Positions 50,218-58,966 of a stretch of DNA of 64,000 nucleotides are shown here, piece after piece; the stretch's first letter is position 1; each line of letters opens with the position of its first letter. The DNA is from Paramixta manurensis (lineage in GTDB: Bacteria; Pseudomonadota; Gammaproteobacteria; Enterobacterales; Enterobacteriaceae), in assembly GCF_013285385.1 (NCBI RefSeq), contig NZ_CP054212.1:1364001-1428000 (forward strand), read 5' to 3'. Made by a program: the position numbers and the translations under genes. The notes under the pieces are model-generated. The model was not told where the DNA came from and ran no database searches. It saw only the letters and a list, made by a program, of their open reading frames with translations.

Positions 50218-51793
50218 CGTTGCCAGGGCTGGCATAACGCGGTGAACGGAGCAGCAACGTCAGAGGAATACAACATAGCAGCGCAAAACCCAGTAGCCAG
50301 AAGGTTTCAGACCAGGTAATAACCATTGCCTGTTGCTGAATTTGCCCGGCCAGGCTGGCGAGCGCCTGCATATTAGCGTAGGCGCTGTCACCAACATGAC
50401 TGAGATAATTGGCGCTGCTGGCGGCCAGATAGTCATGGGCGTAGCCAGAGTTGGCGCTGACGGATTCACGAACCACGTCATCATGCAGCTTGTTGCGTTG
50501 ATCGACAAACACCGCCATTAGCGCCAGCCCTACCGACCCGCCCAGATTACGCGCCATGTTATACAGCCCGGCGGCATCGGCGGCTTCTTCTGCAGTGACT
50601 GCCGCCATTGATGCCTGGTTGAGTGGCAGCATCGCCATAATTTGCCCGGCGCCGCGCAGCAATTGTGACCATGTAAAGTCAGCGCCTACGCTTTGCGCGG
50701 TTAGCGAAGTATCAAGAAAACAGCTGATGCTAAATAACAGGATCCCGCTAATCACCATCAGACGAATATCCACCTTGCCTAACAAGCGGGGTAAAATCGG
50801 CATTAGAAGGAGGCTTGGGATACCGGAAATCAGCAACACCATGCCAGATTGCTGCGCGTTGTAACCGGCGATGCCGCTTAAAAATTGCGGCAATAAATAG
50901 AGCACACAATACAATCCGCACCCCACCACAAAGACGATCACCACCACGCTGAGAAAACGCAGGTTACCCAATAAGGCAAGACGTATAACCGGACGCTTGG
51001 CGGTAAACTGCGCTACCAATAGCAACAGAAGCCCGACGACACAAACGAGACTCAGTGTCACAATCATTTGGGATTCAAACCAGCGTTCGCGTTGGCCCTC
51101 CTCCAGTACCACCGTCAGTGAACTGAGCCCGGCGCTGAGGCCAATGATGCCGAGCCAGTCGGCTTGCCAGAAGCTTTCCGCGTGGCTTTTCTCCGGCGGC
51201 AGACCGAGCAACAGCAGGGCGATAAGGCCGCAACACACCGGTAGATTAAGAAAGAAACACCAGTGCCAACTCACATTTTCCGCCAGCCAACCGCCCAGTA
51301 CCGGCCCTAAAATCGGCCCGAGGATCACAATGACGCCAAATAGCGACATTCCGACCGGTAGCTGGCTACGAGGCAGACGGGTACGAATAATCATTTGTGC
51401 GGTCGGAATCAGCGCGCCGCCGGTAAATCCCTGACCAATACGGCCAATCACCATTTGCGGCAAGCTATTCGATAATCCGCAAATGACCGAAAAAAGGGTA
51501 AACAGTATCGCCATGGTAATCAGGAAATTACGCAGACCAAAAGTGCGGCTAAGCCAGCCTGCCAGTGGGATCATGACGATTTCCGACATCAGATAACCGG
51601 TCGAAATCCAGGTACCTTCGGTACCGGTTGCGCCAATTTCGCCCTGAATTTGCGGCAGCGCGGAGTTGGTGATTGAGATATCCAGGGTGGCCATCAGCGC
51701 GCCAAGCGCGCCAGCGAAGACCGCGATCCAACTGGTTAGCGATGCCTTCTCTTCGCTTTCTCCGCCTGGCGATGTAGGCGTATCACGGCTCAT
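50186..51793 (-). CDS. MFS efflux pump, DHA2 family (EmrB-like, 14 helices)
   Basis: A 535-residue drug:H+ antiporter. TLDISITNSALPQIQGEIGATGTEGTWISTGYLM and GFTGGALIPTAQMIIRTRLP (motif C region) and GPVLGGWLAENVSWHWCFFLNLP are EmrB/QacA hallmarks. The start lies two bases after the membrane-fusion gene. With that gene and an outer-membrane channel (not seen here) it would export hydrophobic toxic compounds or plant phenolics. Confidence 0.9.
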   Translation of the reverse strand: MSRDTPTSPGGESEEKASLTSWIAVFAGALGALMATLDISITNSALPQIQGEIGATGTEGTWISTGYLMSEIVMIPLAGWLSRTFGLRNFLITMAILFTLFSVICGLSNSLPQMVIGRIGQGFTGGALIPTAQMIIRTRLPRSQLPVGMSLFGVIVILGPILGPVLGGWLAENVSWHWCFFLNLPVCCGLIALLLLGLPPEKSHAESFWQADWLGIIGLSAGLSSLTVVLEEGQRERWFESQMIVTLSLVCVVGLLLLLVAQFTAKRPVIRLALLGNLRFLSVVVIVFVVGCGLYCVLYLLPQFLSGIAGYNAQQSGMVLLISGIPSLLLMPILPRLLGKVDIRLMVISGILLFSISCFLDTSLTAQSVGADFTWSQLLRGAGQIMAMLPLNQASMAAVTAEEAADAAGLYNMARNLGGSVGLALMAVFVDQRNKLHDDVVRESVSANSGYAHDYLAASSANYLSHVGDSAYANMQALASLAGQIQQQAMVITWSETFWLLGFALLCCIPLTLLLRSPRYASPGNAKVKTAASRS

Positions 51794-51795
51794 AA

Positions 51796-52908
51796 TTACC
51801 GATCCTGTTTCAGCGGATGTGTGTCGATATCGACCGTGACCGACATGCCGGGTAACAGACGCTGACGCTGGGCGCTGTTATCGGTGATACGAATACGTAC
51901 CGGTACGCGTTGAACGATTTTGGTAAAGTTACCGGTGGCATTTTCCGGCGGTAGCAGAGCGAACTGGGAACCGGTTCCCGGTGCGAAGCTCTCAATCTCG
52001 CCGCGAAAATCATGATCGGGTAACGCATCAACATGCAGCGTTGCCGGTTGCCCGATGCGTATGTCGCCCATTTGGGTTTCTTTAAAATTGGCCACCAGAT
52101 AGACATCTTGTACCGGTACCACGGTCAATAATCGGGTACCAGGCTGCACATATTGCCCCACCCGCACACTACGATCGCCAACGCGACCGGCAACCGGGCT
52201 GCGAATCAGCGTATCTTGCAGATTAATGCTCGCCTGCTGCAGGCTAGCCTGGGCTGAGGCCAGTTGCGCTTTTGCCTGGGCAATTTCGGCTTTCATCGAA
52301 CGAATTTGCGCGGTTGCGGATTTTACCGCCGCAACGTTTGCCGCATAATCCGCCTGCGCACGATCGCGGCTGCGGACCTGGTCCGATAAGTTCTCTTTAC
52401 TCACCACGCCGCTCTTCGCCAGCGGCAGATAGCGCTGATATTCGCGTTGCGCATACTGCATCTGTATTTGCGCCGAATTTTGCTGTGCTTCAGCCTGCTC
52501 AATATCGGCCTGCTGGCGTACAATTTCCGCTTCTGCACGTTCAATATCGGCCTGATTGGCGAGAATGGTCGCTCGCGCCTGATCGACCTGTGCCTGATAC
52601 TCCTCTGCATTTAGCTTCACCAGCGGTTGACCGGCGGCAACGTCTTGGTTATCGCCAACCAGTACTTCGCGCACATAACCGGAGACTTTTGGTGCCATGG
52701 TGACGCTGTCCGCTTGTAAATACGCATCATCGGTAGATTGATTAAAGCGGGCGATGAAAAACCAGTACAGGAGAGCCAGCACCACCAGCGTGGTTAACGC
52801 CAGCGAAAACAGCAGTAATAGCCGCTTTTTACGGTTACCGGCGGCTTCTACCGGCGGCGCCATGCCGTCAGGCAAGGAAGAGGAAGTGGACATGGCTGCA
52901 AATAACAC
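51796..52908 (-). CDS. Membrane fusion protein (EmrA/HlyD family)
   Basis: A 370-residue periplasmic adaptor with one N-terminal helix (LLLLFSLALTTLVVLALLYWFFI), a lipoyl-like start (STDDAYLQADSVTMAPKVSGYVREVLVGDNQDV), a long coiled-coil hairpin rich in Ala/Gln (ADIERAEAEIVRQQADIEQAE) and a beta-barrel end (DTLIRSPVAGRVGDRSVRVGQYVQPG). GTG 52908 is chosen because AGGAG lies seven bases before it, while ATG 52893 has no good site. It is cotranscribed with the EmrB-like pump. Confidence 0.9.
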   Translation of the reverse strand: MLFAAMSTSSSLPDGMAPPVEAAGNRKKRLLLLFSLALTTLVVLALLYWFFIARFNQSTDDAYLQADSVTMAPKVSGYVREVLVGDNQDVAAGQPLVKLNAEEYQAQVDQARATILANQADIERAEAEIVRQQADIEQAEAQQNSAQIQMQYAQREYQRYLPLAKSGVVSKENLSDQVRSRDRAQADYAANVAAVKSATAQIRSMKAEIAQAKAQLASAQASLQQASINLQDTLIRSPVAGRVGDRSVRVGQYVQPGTRLLTVVPVQDVYLVANFKETQMGDIRIGQPATLHVDALPDHDFRGEIESFAPGTGSQFALLPPENATGNFTKIVQRVPVRIRITDNSAQRQRLLPGMSVTVDIDTHPLKQDR

Positions 52909-52927
52909 CGTAAAGCTCCTGAGAAAG

Positions 52928-52982
52928 AATTATATCAAGCGGAATAAATATTCCGTTTGGTATAATTATGTCAAGCGATATA
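52928..52982. promoter_or_regulatory. Large palindromic operator plus third half-site between emrA-like and tetR-like genes
   Basis: Left arm AATTATATCAAGCGGAATA (52928-52946) and right arm (52949-52967) match in 17 of 19 positions as an inverted repeat around two bases. A further copy, AATTATGTCAAGCGATATA (52964-52982), repeats the left arm directly. This is a probable TetR operator controlling both divergent units. Confidence 0.7.
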
Positions 52983-53041
52983 TTTTTTAATTTACTGTGC
53001 GATACCGTTATACTCGGAACGTTTTTACTAAGGAGGCCGCC

Positions 53042-53752
53042 GTGTGCGCGAAGAAAAGTAAACCGTTGCGTCACCCGCCGGAAGGCGGCTACGCCCGTGG
53101 CGATGAAACCCGGCAACGCATTATTGATGCGGCAATACAGGTGTTTGGTGAGCAGGGGTTTGATGCGGCGACCACACGTCAGATAGCGATTCGCGCCGGG
53201 GTGAACCCGCCCGCACTTCAGTACTATTTTGAAAATAAGGAAGGGGTGTATTACGCCTGTATTGAGTGGATGGCGGAGGAGAGTTGTCGCTACTTTCAGC
53301 CCACGATTGAGAAAATTAATCGGCTAAATAACCATGAGATTGACGCTGATGCCTGCATTGAACTGTTTTGTCAGTTGCTGGATGTGATGCTGGAGCGGGT
53401 TTTTAATACCACCATTCCGCAAGGCAAAATATTGTTTCACGCGCGTGCGCAGGTGGGGCAGGGGCCGGCCGATGCTTTTCGTTTAATGCGTGAGCGTATC
53501 AGCGGCAAATTAAACTGTGCGGCGGCTTCGCTGGTCGCACGAGTTTCCGGCGCGGCGGTTCATGATGAACTGACGCAGATTCGTACCATGACCTTGATGG
53601 GGCAGGCGGTGATTTTCCATCTGACCCGTCACTCAATGCTTGATCAGTTAGGCTGGGAAGAGGTGAATGCCGAGCGGCTGACATTATTAAAAACCACGCT
53701 CCGCGTCCAGTGTCGCACGTTGATGGAGAGTTGGCGGGCGGCGAGCCAGTGA
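53042..53752 (+). CDS. TetR-family regulator of the efflux operon
   Basis: A 236-residue regulator. The N-terminal DNA-binding domain reads RQRIIDAAIQVFGEQGFDAATTRQIAIRAGVNPPALQYYFENKEGVYYA. The C-terminal part (LFCQLLDVMLERVF, then ILFHARAQVGQGPADAF) resembles the YbiH/CecR subgroup. The start is GTG 53042, five bases after AAGGAGGCC-type site AAGGAGG, better than upstream ATGs. Divergent from emrA-like with a shared operator, it most likely represses the pump. Confidence 0.87.
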   Translation: MCAKKSKPLRHPPEGGYARGDETRQRIIDAAIQVFGEQGFDAATTRQIAIRAGVNPPALQYYFENKEGVYYACIEWMAEESCRYFQPTIEKINRLNNHEIDADACIELFCQLLDVMLERVFNTTIPQGKILFHARAQVGQGPADAFRLMRERISGKLNCAAASLVARVSGAAVHDELTQIRTMTLMGQAVIFHLTRHSMLDQLGWEEVNAERLTLLKTTLRVQCRTLMESWRAASQ

Positions 53753-53789
53753 TTGCCTTAAATGGCCGGGTGACCCCGGCCACTGGCAA

Positions 53790-55361
53790 TTAAGCCAATA
53801 CCTCACTTTTTTGCAGCGTAAAAGTGGCGATTAACGCGCGTAGGGTGACGGCTTGTTGTTCGAGTGATTCCGCCGCCGCTGAAGCTTCGACCACTAAGGC
53901 AGCATTCTGCTGCGTGACCTGATCCATCTGAATTACCGCCTTATTCACCTGCTCAATACCGCTGCTTTGTTCTTCTGAGGCGACCGCAATCTCACCAATA
54001 ACTTGCGCCACGCTTCGCACAGCCTGGCGACCGGCTGAGGCGGCCTGACCGACCTCATCGGCCAGTTCGGTGCCTTGTTGCACGGTGCTGACCGAGCGGG
54101 CGATAAGTTCGCGAATCTCTTTTGCGGCAGTCGATGAGCGTTGAGCGAGGGTGCGCACTTCTGAGGCGACCACCGCGAAGCCACGCCCCTGCTCACCGGC
54201 GCGCGCGGCCTCGACCGCCGCGTTCAACGCCAGAATATTGGTCTGGAAAGCGATACCTTCAATCAGCGCGGTAATATCGGCAATTTTGCCGGAGCTGTCG
54301 GCAATATCACGCATCGTTTCCTGCATACGACTGACCATTTGATTGCTTCGTTCGGTGGCGGCGGCGGCATCGGTCGCCAGTCGGCTGGCTTCACGGGCGT
54401 TTCCGGCATTCTGTTTTACCGTCACATTGATCTGCTCCATGCTGGCGGCGGTTTCTACCAATGACGCTGCTTGTTGTTCGGTACGAGAGGAGAGATCGAG
54501 ATTACCGCCTGAGATTTGCCGTGACGCCACGCCGACCGAATCGGCTGCCAGGTGAATGTCGCTGAGGGTTTCGGTCAAACGGCGCTGCATTTGATCCATC
54601 GCGAACAACAGACTACTACGATCGTTTTTACGCAGAAGAACCTGTGCGCTGAGATTACCCTCGGCAATACGCTTACACAAGGCGGCAGCATAATCGGGCT
54701 CGCCGCCCAGGCTGTGGCGGATGCTACGAATCAGCCACAACATGGCCAGCGTCAGCACAATGGCGACACTGCTCACCAGCGCCAGATTACGTAACAGTTC
54801 GGTGCGGAAAGCGTTATCAATATCATCCTGGTAAACTCCGGTGTAGAGATGCCAGCCCCAGGCAGGAATGAGTTCGCTATAGGTAATTTTCCCCACCGGT
54901 TTGTCATTACCCGGTTTTGGCCACACGTAGTGAGTGAAGTGTTTGCCGCCCGCAGAGGAGCTTTTGACGATTTCGACCGCGACGTGGACACCATTCACAT
55001 CCACCAGCCCTTGCTGACTTTTATTTTCCAAATCCGGGCGCGGCGGGAACAGTAGCGGAACATACTCATCATTATAAATACCAAAATAGCCGCTTTTATC
55101 GCTGCCGTAGCGCAGCCCGCGCAACGCCTCTAGCGCCATATGCTGCGCCTGTGCCGGTTTCAACTCTCCGGCGTTGGTCTTTTGTTGATACCAGCTAATC
55201 AACCCTTGCGCCAAATCCGCCTGCTGTTTCAGCACCGCTTTGCGCGCGTTAAGCATGCTATTACGTTGTATAACCGCATTCGCCACCACCAATGCAATCA
55301 GTAATAACCACAATAATCCAACGATGCTCCAGAGTTTTTTATTGAGTGTGAATCGTTTCAT
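53790..55361 (-). CDS. Methyl-accepting chemotaxis protein with single Cache domain
   Basis: A 523-residue receptor. A membrane helix (IVGLLWLLLIALVVANAVI) is followed by a periplasmic single-Cache-type sensor (LRYGSDKSGYFGIYNDEYVPLLFPPRPDLENKS, then YSELIPAWGWHLYTGVYQDD), a second helix (NLALVSSVAIVLTLAMLWLI), a HAMP-like segment and the signalling hairpin IEGIAFQTNILALNAAVEAARAGEQGRGFAVVASEVRTLAQRS. ATG 55361 follows GGGG. There is no C-terminal CheR-docking pentapeptide. Ligand unknown; such sensors often detect small carboxylates. Confidence 0.9.
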   Translation of the reverse strand: MKRFTLNKKLWSIVGLLWLLLIALVVANAVIQRNSMLNARKAVLKQQADLAQGLISWYQQKTNAGELKPAQAQHMALEALRGLRYGSDKSGYFGIYNDEYVPLLFPPRPDLENKSQQGLVDVNGVHVAVEIVKSSSAGGKHFTHYVWPKPGNDKPVGKITYSELIPAWGWHLYTGVYQDDIDNAFRTELLRNLALVSSVAIVLTLAMLWLIRSIRHSLGGEPDYAAALCKRIAEGNLSAQVLLRKNDRSSLLFAMDQMQRRLTETLSDIHLAADSVGVASRQISGGNLDLSSRTEQQAASLVETAASMEQINVTVKQNAGNAREASRLATDAAAATERSNQMVSRMQETMRDIADSSGKIADITALIEGIAFQTNILALNAAVEAARAGEQGRGFAVVASEVRTLAQRSSTAAKEIRELIARSVSTVQQGTELADEVGQAASAGRQAVRSVAQVIGEIAVASEEQSSGIEQVNKAVIQMDQVTQQNAALVVEASAAAESLEQQAVTLRALIATFTLQKSEVLA

Positions 55362-55592
55362 GCTTTTCCCCTGCCGGTGAAGCGCCAAAGCCGATAATGT
55401 CCTGGCGGGGTTGGCGAACAGTGCCCCGGTTACACCATGACTGGCTGTAGTTATTAACGACGCATTTTTGTCAGCCTTTAGCGTTATTTTTCAACTCTGC
55501 GGCGATTTTTTCATCATCGGGAAAGAGGCCTTTGGGGAAGGGCGAAAACATAAGTATCACTTATGTTTGTGATCATTGTCACGGTTCAACGC

Positions 55593-55620
55593 GAAACTAA
55601 TCATCGTGAAACGCTACTCA
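55593..55620 (+). promoter_or_regulatory. hrp box upstream of the effector candidate
   Basis: GAAACT-N15-CTACTCA. It deviates by one base in each box from GGAAC[C/T] and CCACnnA but keeps the 15-base spacer seen in all other hrp boxes of the window and lies 42 bases before the start codon. Confidence 0.65.
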
Positions 55621-55661
55621 CCGGTAATGACATTTTTCTGATGCATTGATGAGGTGATGAA

Positions 55662-57089
55662 ATGATGAGAACGGGATCTATCTCTATACCGGGCGCTTTC
55701 CCTTCAACGCCAGCGCCTTCTGAACATGAAGTGGAGCAGGAGCATGACCTTCCGCCCCGACGTGAGAGTGCCGAAACCGTCCGTTCGGGAGAAACCCACC
55801 ATAGTGGTGAGACAGAACATACCGAAGAGACGCGTCACAGCAGCGAGACGGGCCGAACACAAGGGACGTTTCAAAGTGCGATGTCACGCACCAGTCTGGA
55901 AGTCAGGCAACAGCAGGAGCGCGAGCAGCGAATTCATGACTCAATGCACACGTTCTTTTCAGCATTGGGGAACCCGAATGAGCATCCGAACCTTGAACTG
56001 TTGATTGCCGATCGCACCGAGCGGCTGATGGCCAGAGGCGAAAGCGCGGCGGATATTGCAGAAACTTTCAGCAAAGCGAAACCGATGGATCGAGTTACCG
56101 ATATTGTCGAAGGCGCGATCCGCGCTTTTTCATTTGGTATCTCCGGGCTTCCTGCCGATGCACTCAGCCAGATTGGCGACGTGGGTAAAAATGCGCTGAG
56201 TAACTTCCTGACCGGGTGGGCGGTATCGGCGGATACCTATGCCGGAAAGGCGGCGATCGGGGTAATTGGCGGTGTAACGGCAATGACGTTAAGGGCGGTG
56301 AGTGACGGGTTACTCAATAAGCCGCTGGAGGATGCGCTCTGGTTGGGCGAAAACGCCTCTAAGCTGGAAGCGAGTGTGAAACCTTTATTTGAGGCGAAAA
56401 AAACGGTTGGAAGCGAGATGCTTAACGCGGTGAAAGGTGGCGTCGGGTATGACATTCGTAACGTTGTCAACAGCTTCCCGGCGATGGCCGATCTAAAAGG
56501 ATTGAATACCGGCTTAAATATTGGCGGCAGTATGGCGGGTGGCTCGATCAGCTCCCTGGTGCAGCACCACGGTCAACGCTTGCCGGTAAACCTGTTGGCG
56601 CGTACCGACTGGGAAGATCGTTATTTTGAACTGAAAAATGCCTCGCTGCCAAAACAAATGGTAGTGGGTGGGATTCAGCGCAGCGGCGCCGTGGTACAAA
56701 GCCTGGCGAGTTTCGAAGGCTGGAGAACCGGGCGCCAAAATGCCATGAGCGATAACATGCTGGCGGAAATTGCGACGTTAGGTATCGGATTAGGCGGCGT
56801 AAATATGCTGCGTAAATTTGCCGCGGATGCGATGGGGAGTGACCAGTGGAGCGCCGCCGGACGTATTTTCGCCGATCAGATGGTGAACACCGTGGGGGCG
56901 GCAGCGGCTTACGCGACGCAAGGGCTGGTTGGCGTGGTAGTGAAAATGGGTTCCGAGGCGATTGATCATGCAGTTGGCGGCATGATTCAAGGGGGCACCA
57001 ATGCATTGGCGCAACTGGCCGGTAACCGTTTCCGCGAGCAGATAGAAAATGAGATGGAGTTGGGGCGCTTAGGAAGAGAGAGAACGTAA
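55662..57089 (+). CDS. Candidate type III secreted effector, unassigned family
   Basis: A 475-residue protein preceded by a probable hrp box and by GAGGTGATGAA. The first 100 residues are Ser/Glu/His-rich without a Sec signal. They include tandem hexapeptides of the form S-G-E-T-x-H (SGETHH, SGETEH, TEETRH, SSETGR at about residues 42-65). Then come a polar helical part and a Gly/Ala-rich amphipathic C-terminal two thirds (AIGVIGGVTAMTLRAV, TLGIGLGGVNMLRKFA, VGAAAAYATQGLVGVVVKMG) that could enter membranes. It ends at a strong terminator. I recognise no known effector family; secretion is inferred from promoter, composition and position in the hrp region. Confidence 0.7.
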   Translation: MMRTGSISIPGAFPSTPAPSEHEVEQEHDLPPRRESAETVRSGETHHSGETEHTEETRHSSETGRTQGTFQSAMSRTSLEVRQQQEREQRIHDSMHTFFSALGNPNEHPNLELLIADRTERLMARGESAADIAETFSKAKPMDRVTDIVEGAIRAFSFGISGLPADALSQIGDVGKNALSNFLTGWAVSADTYAGKAAIGVIGGVTAMTLRAVSDGLLNKPLEDALWLGENASKLEASVKPLFEAKKTVGSEMLNAVKGGVGYDIRNVVNSFPAMADLKGLNTGLNIGGSMAGGSISSLVQHHGQRLPVNLLARTDWEDRYFELKNASLPKQMVVGGIQRSGAVVQSLASFEGWRTGRQNAMSDNMLAEIATLGIGLGGVNMLRKFAADAMGSDQWSAAGRIFADQMVNTVGAAAAYATQGLVGVVVKMGSEAIDHAVGGMIQGGTNALAQLAGNRFREQIENEMELGRLGRERT

Positions 57090-57113
57090 CCACTGCCGAT
57101 AATAATGACCTTG

Positions 57114-57140
57114 ATGCGCCCATACGGGCGCATTTTTTTT
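57114..57140 (+). terminator. Terminator after the effector candidate
   Basis: ATGCGCCC, four bases, GGGCGCAT with a run of eight T. It sits between the effector gene and the convergent IpgF-like gene and may serve both directions. Confidence 0.88.
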
Positions 57141-57144
57141 ATCG

Positions 57145-57621
57145 TTATCGGCTGGCGACCAGGGTTTGCTGCTGGTCACTCTCTTCCTGTTGTAACACAC
57201 GATAAATCCGTTCTACTTCGCGCGCATAACGGAGACGAAGTTTTTGTCGCGCGGGGGAAGGGCCGGTGTTGTACATGCCAACGGTATCCCATGAACGGCC
57301 ATACTGGCGAAACAGTCCATGTAACACCCAGGCCCCGGTCGAGACACACACGCAGGGTTCGCTGAGCAAGCGTTTACGCGTGACACCCAATTGTGAGAGG
57401 CGGGAGAAATGCACGCTATTAATCTGCATCATGCAGACATCTTCAGTGCGATTACGGTTAGCCTGATTAATCGCCGTCGGATTCAGTTTTGACTCCTTAA
57501 TCGCAATGGCCTTCAGCAATATGGGTGATAGGCCAAATGCTTTGCCCGCGACATTAAAGCAATCCGCCTGAGCGAACGAAGAAAAACAGAGCGCCAATGC
57601 GCACAGTTTCATAGACGTCAT
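57145..57621 (-). CDS. T3SS-associated lytic transglycosylase (IpgF/IagB-like)
   Basis: A 158-residue exported protein with signal peptide (KLCALALCFSSFAQADC). The transglycosylase motifs are readable: catalytic Glu in LKAIAIKESKLNPTAIN, CMMQINSVHFSRL and GMYNTGPS. ATG 57621 follows AAGGA, while the GTG at 57639 would place the ribosome-binding site inside the gene. An hrp box lies 28 bases upstream. Such enzymes open gaps in peptidoglycan for assembly of the secretion apparatus. It is divergent from the HopP1-like gene. Confidence 0.87.
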   Translation of the reverse strand: MTSMKLCALALCFSSFAQADCFNVAGKAFGLSPILLKAIAIKESKLNPTAINQANRNRTEDVCMMQINSVHFSRLSQLGVTRKRLLSEPCVCVSTGAWVLHGLFRQYGRSWDTVGMYNTGPSPARQKLRLRYAREVERIYRVLQQEESDQQQTLVASR

Positions 57622-57649
57622 TTTTTTATTCCTTCCCACTCGGTGCTTA

Positions 57650-57677
57650 TGTGTGGTGGCTGCCGGGGGAAAGTTCC
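57650..57677 (-). promoter_or_regulatory. hrp box for the IpgF-like transglycosylase
   Basis: On the minus strand GGAACT-N15-CCACACA, a full match to the HrpL consensus. It is placed back to back with the plus-strand box at 57729. Confidence 0.85.
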
Positions 57678-57728
57678 CGATGAGTGGGAGCTGTCGCGTT
57701 AATACGAACGAGAAAAAAAGCCGGTTAT

Positions 57729-57756
57729 GGAACTAATTCACGCCAGATTTCACTTA
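57729..57756 (+). promoter_or_regulatory. hrp box for the HopP1-like gene
   Basis: GGAACT-N15-TCACTTA, one mismatch to CCACnnA. It is 101 bases upstream of the start at 57858, a longer leader than the other hrp boxes here. Confidence 0.75.
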
Positions 57757-57857
57757 TTTTCAACACCACAACCGCGCGATAGCACAGGAGTGATCCCGCG
57801 TTACGTCAACGGTCTGTCTTTGGCATGCGGTTCGCCATCTTTAATGAGGATTATCCA

Positions 57858-58889
57858 ATGCAGATTACATCAGGTTCGGGAGGGTTTTCGCCTTACTCAC
57901 CCTCTAATGATTTTTCGGATAATAATACGCCGCTCGGTGGACAGACGCCGACAAAGCCCGCTGGCGATCCGCAGATGAACATCCCCACTGCGTTAAATTT
58001 CGGCAATATCGGGGCGACCGATAAACCTTCGCAAATTGACTTTGGCTCATCACCGCAGAATCGGGCGGTGGATAACAGTTCCTCGCCGCCAGCGGACGGA
58101 ATGAATGGATCCAATGGGAACTCGATGGAAAGTATGCTGAAGATGCTGCAACAAATGCTACAAGAGCTGATGCAGGAGTTGTTCAAAATGCTGGGGATCG
58201 GCGGGGGACAAGCGCCTCAGCAGGATAACGCCTCACCGCCTCCGGTGAGTGACAGTAGCGGTGGAGGCGGCGATGGCGGTGGAGGTGGCCCTGGCGGCGT
58301 AAACACGCCTACCAATAACGTGAATCTGAAAACCGATACGCCGCCCACTTCCGATCTTTCAGAGAAGTCATCCACTTCGGGCGCTAACGGGAGCGGTAAT
58401 AGCAGCACGCCGGGCGATACCTCAATGCCGGGCCTGCCAGATAAACTACAGCAGTTTAGTAAAGATTATAGCGATATAGCGAAGGAGACCGGGGTGCCCG
58501 CCAGCACGCTTGCGGCATTAACCTGGACCGAATCGCGTGGGGATGTTAATGCCACCTCTACCAACCCTGGTAACGGTAAAACCGATGGCGGCATGAACCA
58601 GATCAACCCGGATACCTACGAATCAATGCGTCAGAAGTATCCGGATAAATTGTCCGGCGACTCCAGCGATCCGCATAATCAGATCATGTGTTCAGCGTTG
58701 ATGTTGCGCGACTACCAGAAACAGTTTGGCGGCAGCATGGATGCCGCGCTACGTGCCTATAACTCTGGCCCGGACCAGGTCAATATGAGCAACCTGTCGA
58801 GCATATCTTTAGGTAATCCCAACTACGTTAACGAGGTTAACCAAACTGCCAAAGTTATCGCTTCTGGTAATGGGAGCGTACCTGCCTAA
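57858..58889 (+). CDS. HopP1-like harpin fused to lytic transglycosylase domain
   Basis: A 343-residue protein starting after GAGGA. Residues 1-210 are harpin-like: Gly/Ser/Asn/Pro-rich, heat-stable in type, no cysteine, with an amphipathic helix (MESMLKMLQQMLQELMQELF-like) and a Gly-rich run. Residues about 225-340 are an SLT-type domain: catalytic Glu in LAALTWTESRGDVNATS, then GGMNQINPDTYESM and AYNSGPDQV. Secreted harpin-transglycosylases such as HopP1 help the T3SS pass the cell wall. No Sec signal, so it is presumably T3SS-secreted. An hrp box precedes it and a terminator follows. Confidence 0.82.
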   Translation: MQITSGSGGFSPYSPSNDFSDNNTPLGGQTPTKPAGDPQMNIPTALNFGNIGATDKPSQIDFGSSPQNRAVDNSSSPPADGMNGSNGNSMESMLKMLQQMLQELMQELFKMLGIGGGQAPQQDNASPPPVSDSSGGGGDGGGGGPGGVNTPTNNVNLKTDTPPTSDLSEKSSTSGANGSGNSSTPGDTSMPGLPDKLQQFSKDYSDIAKETGVPASTLAALTWTESRGDVNATSTNPGNGKTDGGMNQINPDTYESMRQKYPDKLSGDSSDPHNQIMCSALMLRDYQKQFGGSMDAALRAYNSGPDQVNMSNLSSISLGNPNYVNEVNQTAKVIASGNGSVPA

Positions 58890-58929
58890 CGGACAATAGC
58901 GTGGATTAAATTATCGGGTTTAAAGACCA

Positions 58930-58966
58930 GGCGGGATATGAAAATCATCTTATCCCGCCATTTTTT
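58930..58966 (+). terminator. Terminator after the HopP1-like gene
   Basis: GGCGGGATA, twelve bases, TATCCCGCC followed by A and six T. Confidence 0.88.
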
